Shown here: positions 62,151-64,000 of the stretch, piece after piece
How the letters are laid out: each line of letters opens with the position of its first letter
Numbering within the stretch: the first letter of the stretch is position 1
Source of the DNA: Steromphala cineraria
Lineage: Eukaryota; Mollusca; Gastropoda; Trochida; Trochidae
NCBI GenBank assembly: GCA_916613615.1
Contig: OU744720.1
Span: 69,766,471 to 69,830,470 of the forward strand
Length of the DNA: 64,000 nt
Reading direction: 5' to 3'
Position numbers and translations under genes: made by a program
The notes under the pieces: model-generated
The model's input: the letters and a program-made list of their open reading frames with translations, nothing else
Databases searched by the model: none
Told to the model about the DNA's origin: nothing

Positions 62151-63286
62151 GACGATAATGTTGTCAGAAGATTAATAAGATTTATACATATTGTTCCATT
62201 TAATTTGTTAATCCTGAAAACACAATGTGTCTTTTTCTTTATATAACTGTCAAATGGATAATATCATTAAAGGGGTGGTCGTAGGTTTCATGCTAAATAA
62301 ACGAAAAGGAAACAAAAATACCTTTCAGTTCCTGTAATCATTAAATGACACACTAAAATGGTTGCCAGCAGTTGACTTTGATAATTCATAATTTTGTTCT
62401 ACGACTGTCAATAATCGGGCTGATAGATAGATATTTTATTTCTGTCAAACAGGCCACAGGCCCATCGGACATATCATACATAACATTTGCAAAATACATA
62501 TGTTTTTAAAAAATAATCATATGAACATTCGTCCCGAAGAATAATTACATATGCATATCAACATTTCATACTATGTACAATTGAAATAAGTGATAACCAT
62601 TTTACTTCTATTGCAATAATTAATGAAGCGTAGCATAAAGCTTAAATGCGATATATATATATATATATTTACCAAGATTTACAATAATCCGTAATGAGAC
62701 AAGTACCCCTTTTGAAGATGAAACATTTGGCATACACTTATATGTATATACATGTATACATATTGGAAGAATTGTTCACGAAAACGAGATCTTTCACAAC
62801 CTATTCAAACGTTTCGTTAATGCAATTGTCGAGTCTGAATGAAATTCTAGTCCTTTCAGAGAAAGTTAAAGCGTCCTTTACTGACAGAATAATACCGTTT
62901 GATGATACTCTGTCTGGAATCAAATACCTGTTATTACATTAACAATACATGATGAAAGAACCAAGAAAGAATATACGTTACTGAAAGATAACTGCTGAAT
63001 GGATTACTTAATGGTTTGATCAACTCTCGAACTAGGCTTATTCTCTCACTTGTCTTAGTCTGAAGAATTGATCTAGATTTTCTTATTAGTACTTTCGTTG
63101 TATAAACAATTCTTTCAAATTGATAACGAAGAGTAAATGCATTATATCAAACTTTCATTCATTATGATATTATATAAAAAAAAAACAATGTTACATTTGA
63201 AAATCTCGCCGATTGTTTGTATTTCTGGAATGCCCAGGCCAGACAACCTAGACAACACCAGCTGTAATATGATTATATTGACCGAG
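62151..63286. other. Interval with a short TA microsatellite only
   Basis: An alternating TA run lies at about 62652-62670. CAGGCCACAGGCCCATCGGAC near 62449 resembles the end of repeat family C. Frames at 62694-62942 and 63137-63412 have no motif; the latter runs into MITE-B. Confidence 0.45.
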
Positions 63287-63644
63287 ACATTCTCTACCAA
63301 CAGAGGCACATCAAGTCTTGAAATGTTGATACAGCCTCTGTTCTATTACGCCGAAATCCGTTTATTCTGGCAAATTCCCCTGGCGGGACAAATAGCACAT
63401 CAATCCATTTAAATTTCTTTATCAAATGATAACGCTTCTTGCATGGTAAGGGTGCTTTATATCACATTGCTTTTGCCATGATTCAGTAGCCAAATGGTGG
63501 TTTTAGAACAGCGTCCCTGATTGCACAACTAACTTTTATTGCCTTCAATCAGGCCTCTCGCATTCTATTCCACAAAGTCGGCGTAAAAGAACAGAGGCTG
63601 TATCAACATTTCATGACTTGATCTGCCTCTATGGGGAGAGAATG
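63287..63644. mobile_element. MITE-B, second full copy
   Basis: ACATTCTCTACCAACAGAGG...TTGAAATGTTGATACAGCCTCTGTTCTATTACGCCG at the left pairs with CGGCGTAAAAGAACAGAGGCTGTATCAACATTTCATGAC...ATGGGGAGAGAATGT at the right. The interior shares CTGATTGCACAACTAA with sequence near 410. It matches the copy at 3405-3733. The remaining sequence to the window end shows nothing else. Confidence 0.82.
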
Positions 63645-64000
63645 TGACTGAGAAGGTAGTCAAAAGTGGACAGTGAAAATATCATTTTAAATTTCGCAGC
63701 TGTGTTCTGCAGGGTTATGGGTGATTAAGCAATCTCCTGGTACATGTTGAACAATGCCGAGTACATGACTTCACCATTGTTTTATCATCCTGTAATGACG
63801 TCACGAATCCTATGGAATGACTTCTTATAGTTTAACCCCTTTGCGCCAGCAAATCGTGAATATACGTATATCCAAAGGTACTTTTCATGACATCTTTCTC
63901 TTAGAACTAAACATATTCAATAAATGAATGATAACAGATAAATGCATCTTATTTGCATAAAAAGGTACTTTGCATTAATTTGGTGCCAATGTGATCAGTA

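Noticed and set aside
1..64000. CRISPR arrays, prokaryotic operons or ribosomal RNA genes
   Set aside because: Tandem repeats here have 140-170 bp periods without spacer structure. No long adjacent intact coding frames or rRNA-like segments were seen, and splice signals indicate a eukaryote.

Overview
The window looks like a gene-poor, repeat-dense stretch of a marine invertebrate nuclear genome, probably a lophotrochozoan and most likely a mollusc. It is AT-rich, has GT/AG introns and AATAAA signals, and carries tRNA-derived SINEs, TTAA-type MITEs, Tc1 and Merlin relics, and tandem arrays of about 140-150 bp ending in CCGT-type runs. The species cannot be fixed from the sequence alone. I found no intact protein-coding gene. 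All three recognisable coding regions are broken copies carried by mobile elements.

Layout. 1-10.2 kb holds short palindromic or terminal-repeat elements, called MITE-A and MITE-B here, plus hairpins. It also holds a 1,487 bp Tc1-like element inserted at TA inside a MITE-A copy. From 10.28 to 39.04 kb lies one giant diverged inverted repeat (palindrome 1): left arm 10.28-19.9 kb, a spacer of TGGTAATTAC-like motifs at about 19.9-20.65 kb, and a right arm from 20.65 kb. The right arm is interrupted at 27,464-35,068 by a 7.6 kb insertion and resumes at 35,069-39,037. The left arm keeps the matching uninterrupted site near 14,510-14,522, so the insertion is sharply delimited. It has imperfect terminal inverted repeats starting TAGTCCRTCAGGTACG and a TAA on each side.

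The 7.6 kb insertion carries a spliced gene of a multi-copy invertebrate family of unknown function. Its parts, in order, are Cys/His motifs, a coiled coil, a conserved core, a part resembling PIN/FEN1-type nucleases (VFD and ALTGCD motifs) and a Cys-rich C-terminus. This copy has two in-frame stops and about four frame changes. One frame change coincides with the apparent loss of a block that relatives carry. The insertion may be a DNA transposon whose main protein is this family; that is the most interesting possibility in the window.

39.04-42.27 kb is a second, tandem copy of the outer right arm, with a MITE-A in it. 43.57-50.05 kb is a second palindrome whose arms and centre are homologous to the inner part of palindrome 1, and a solo fragment lies at 54.88-55.33 kb. 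The long-palindrome unit is therefore a dispersed family. From 50.7 kb onward the window holds tandem arrays (some dense in AGGTCA half-sites), further copies of the CACTAGTCAAGGAG array family, a near-perfect 152 bp foldback, a minus-strand Merlin/ISXO2-like transposase relic, a G-quadruplex-type G-run cluster, a tRNA-Arg-like SINE head and a second full MITE-B.

Relative ages can be read from nesting. A SINE was already in the palindrome-1 arm before the arm was duplicated. The 7.6 kb element, a foldback element and one MITE-A entered single copies later, each leaving an empty paralogous site. Identities and boundaries were judged by eye.
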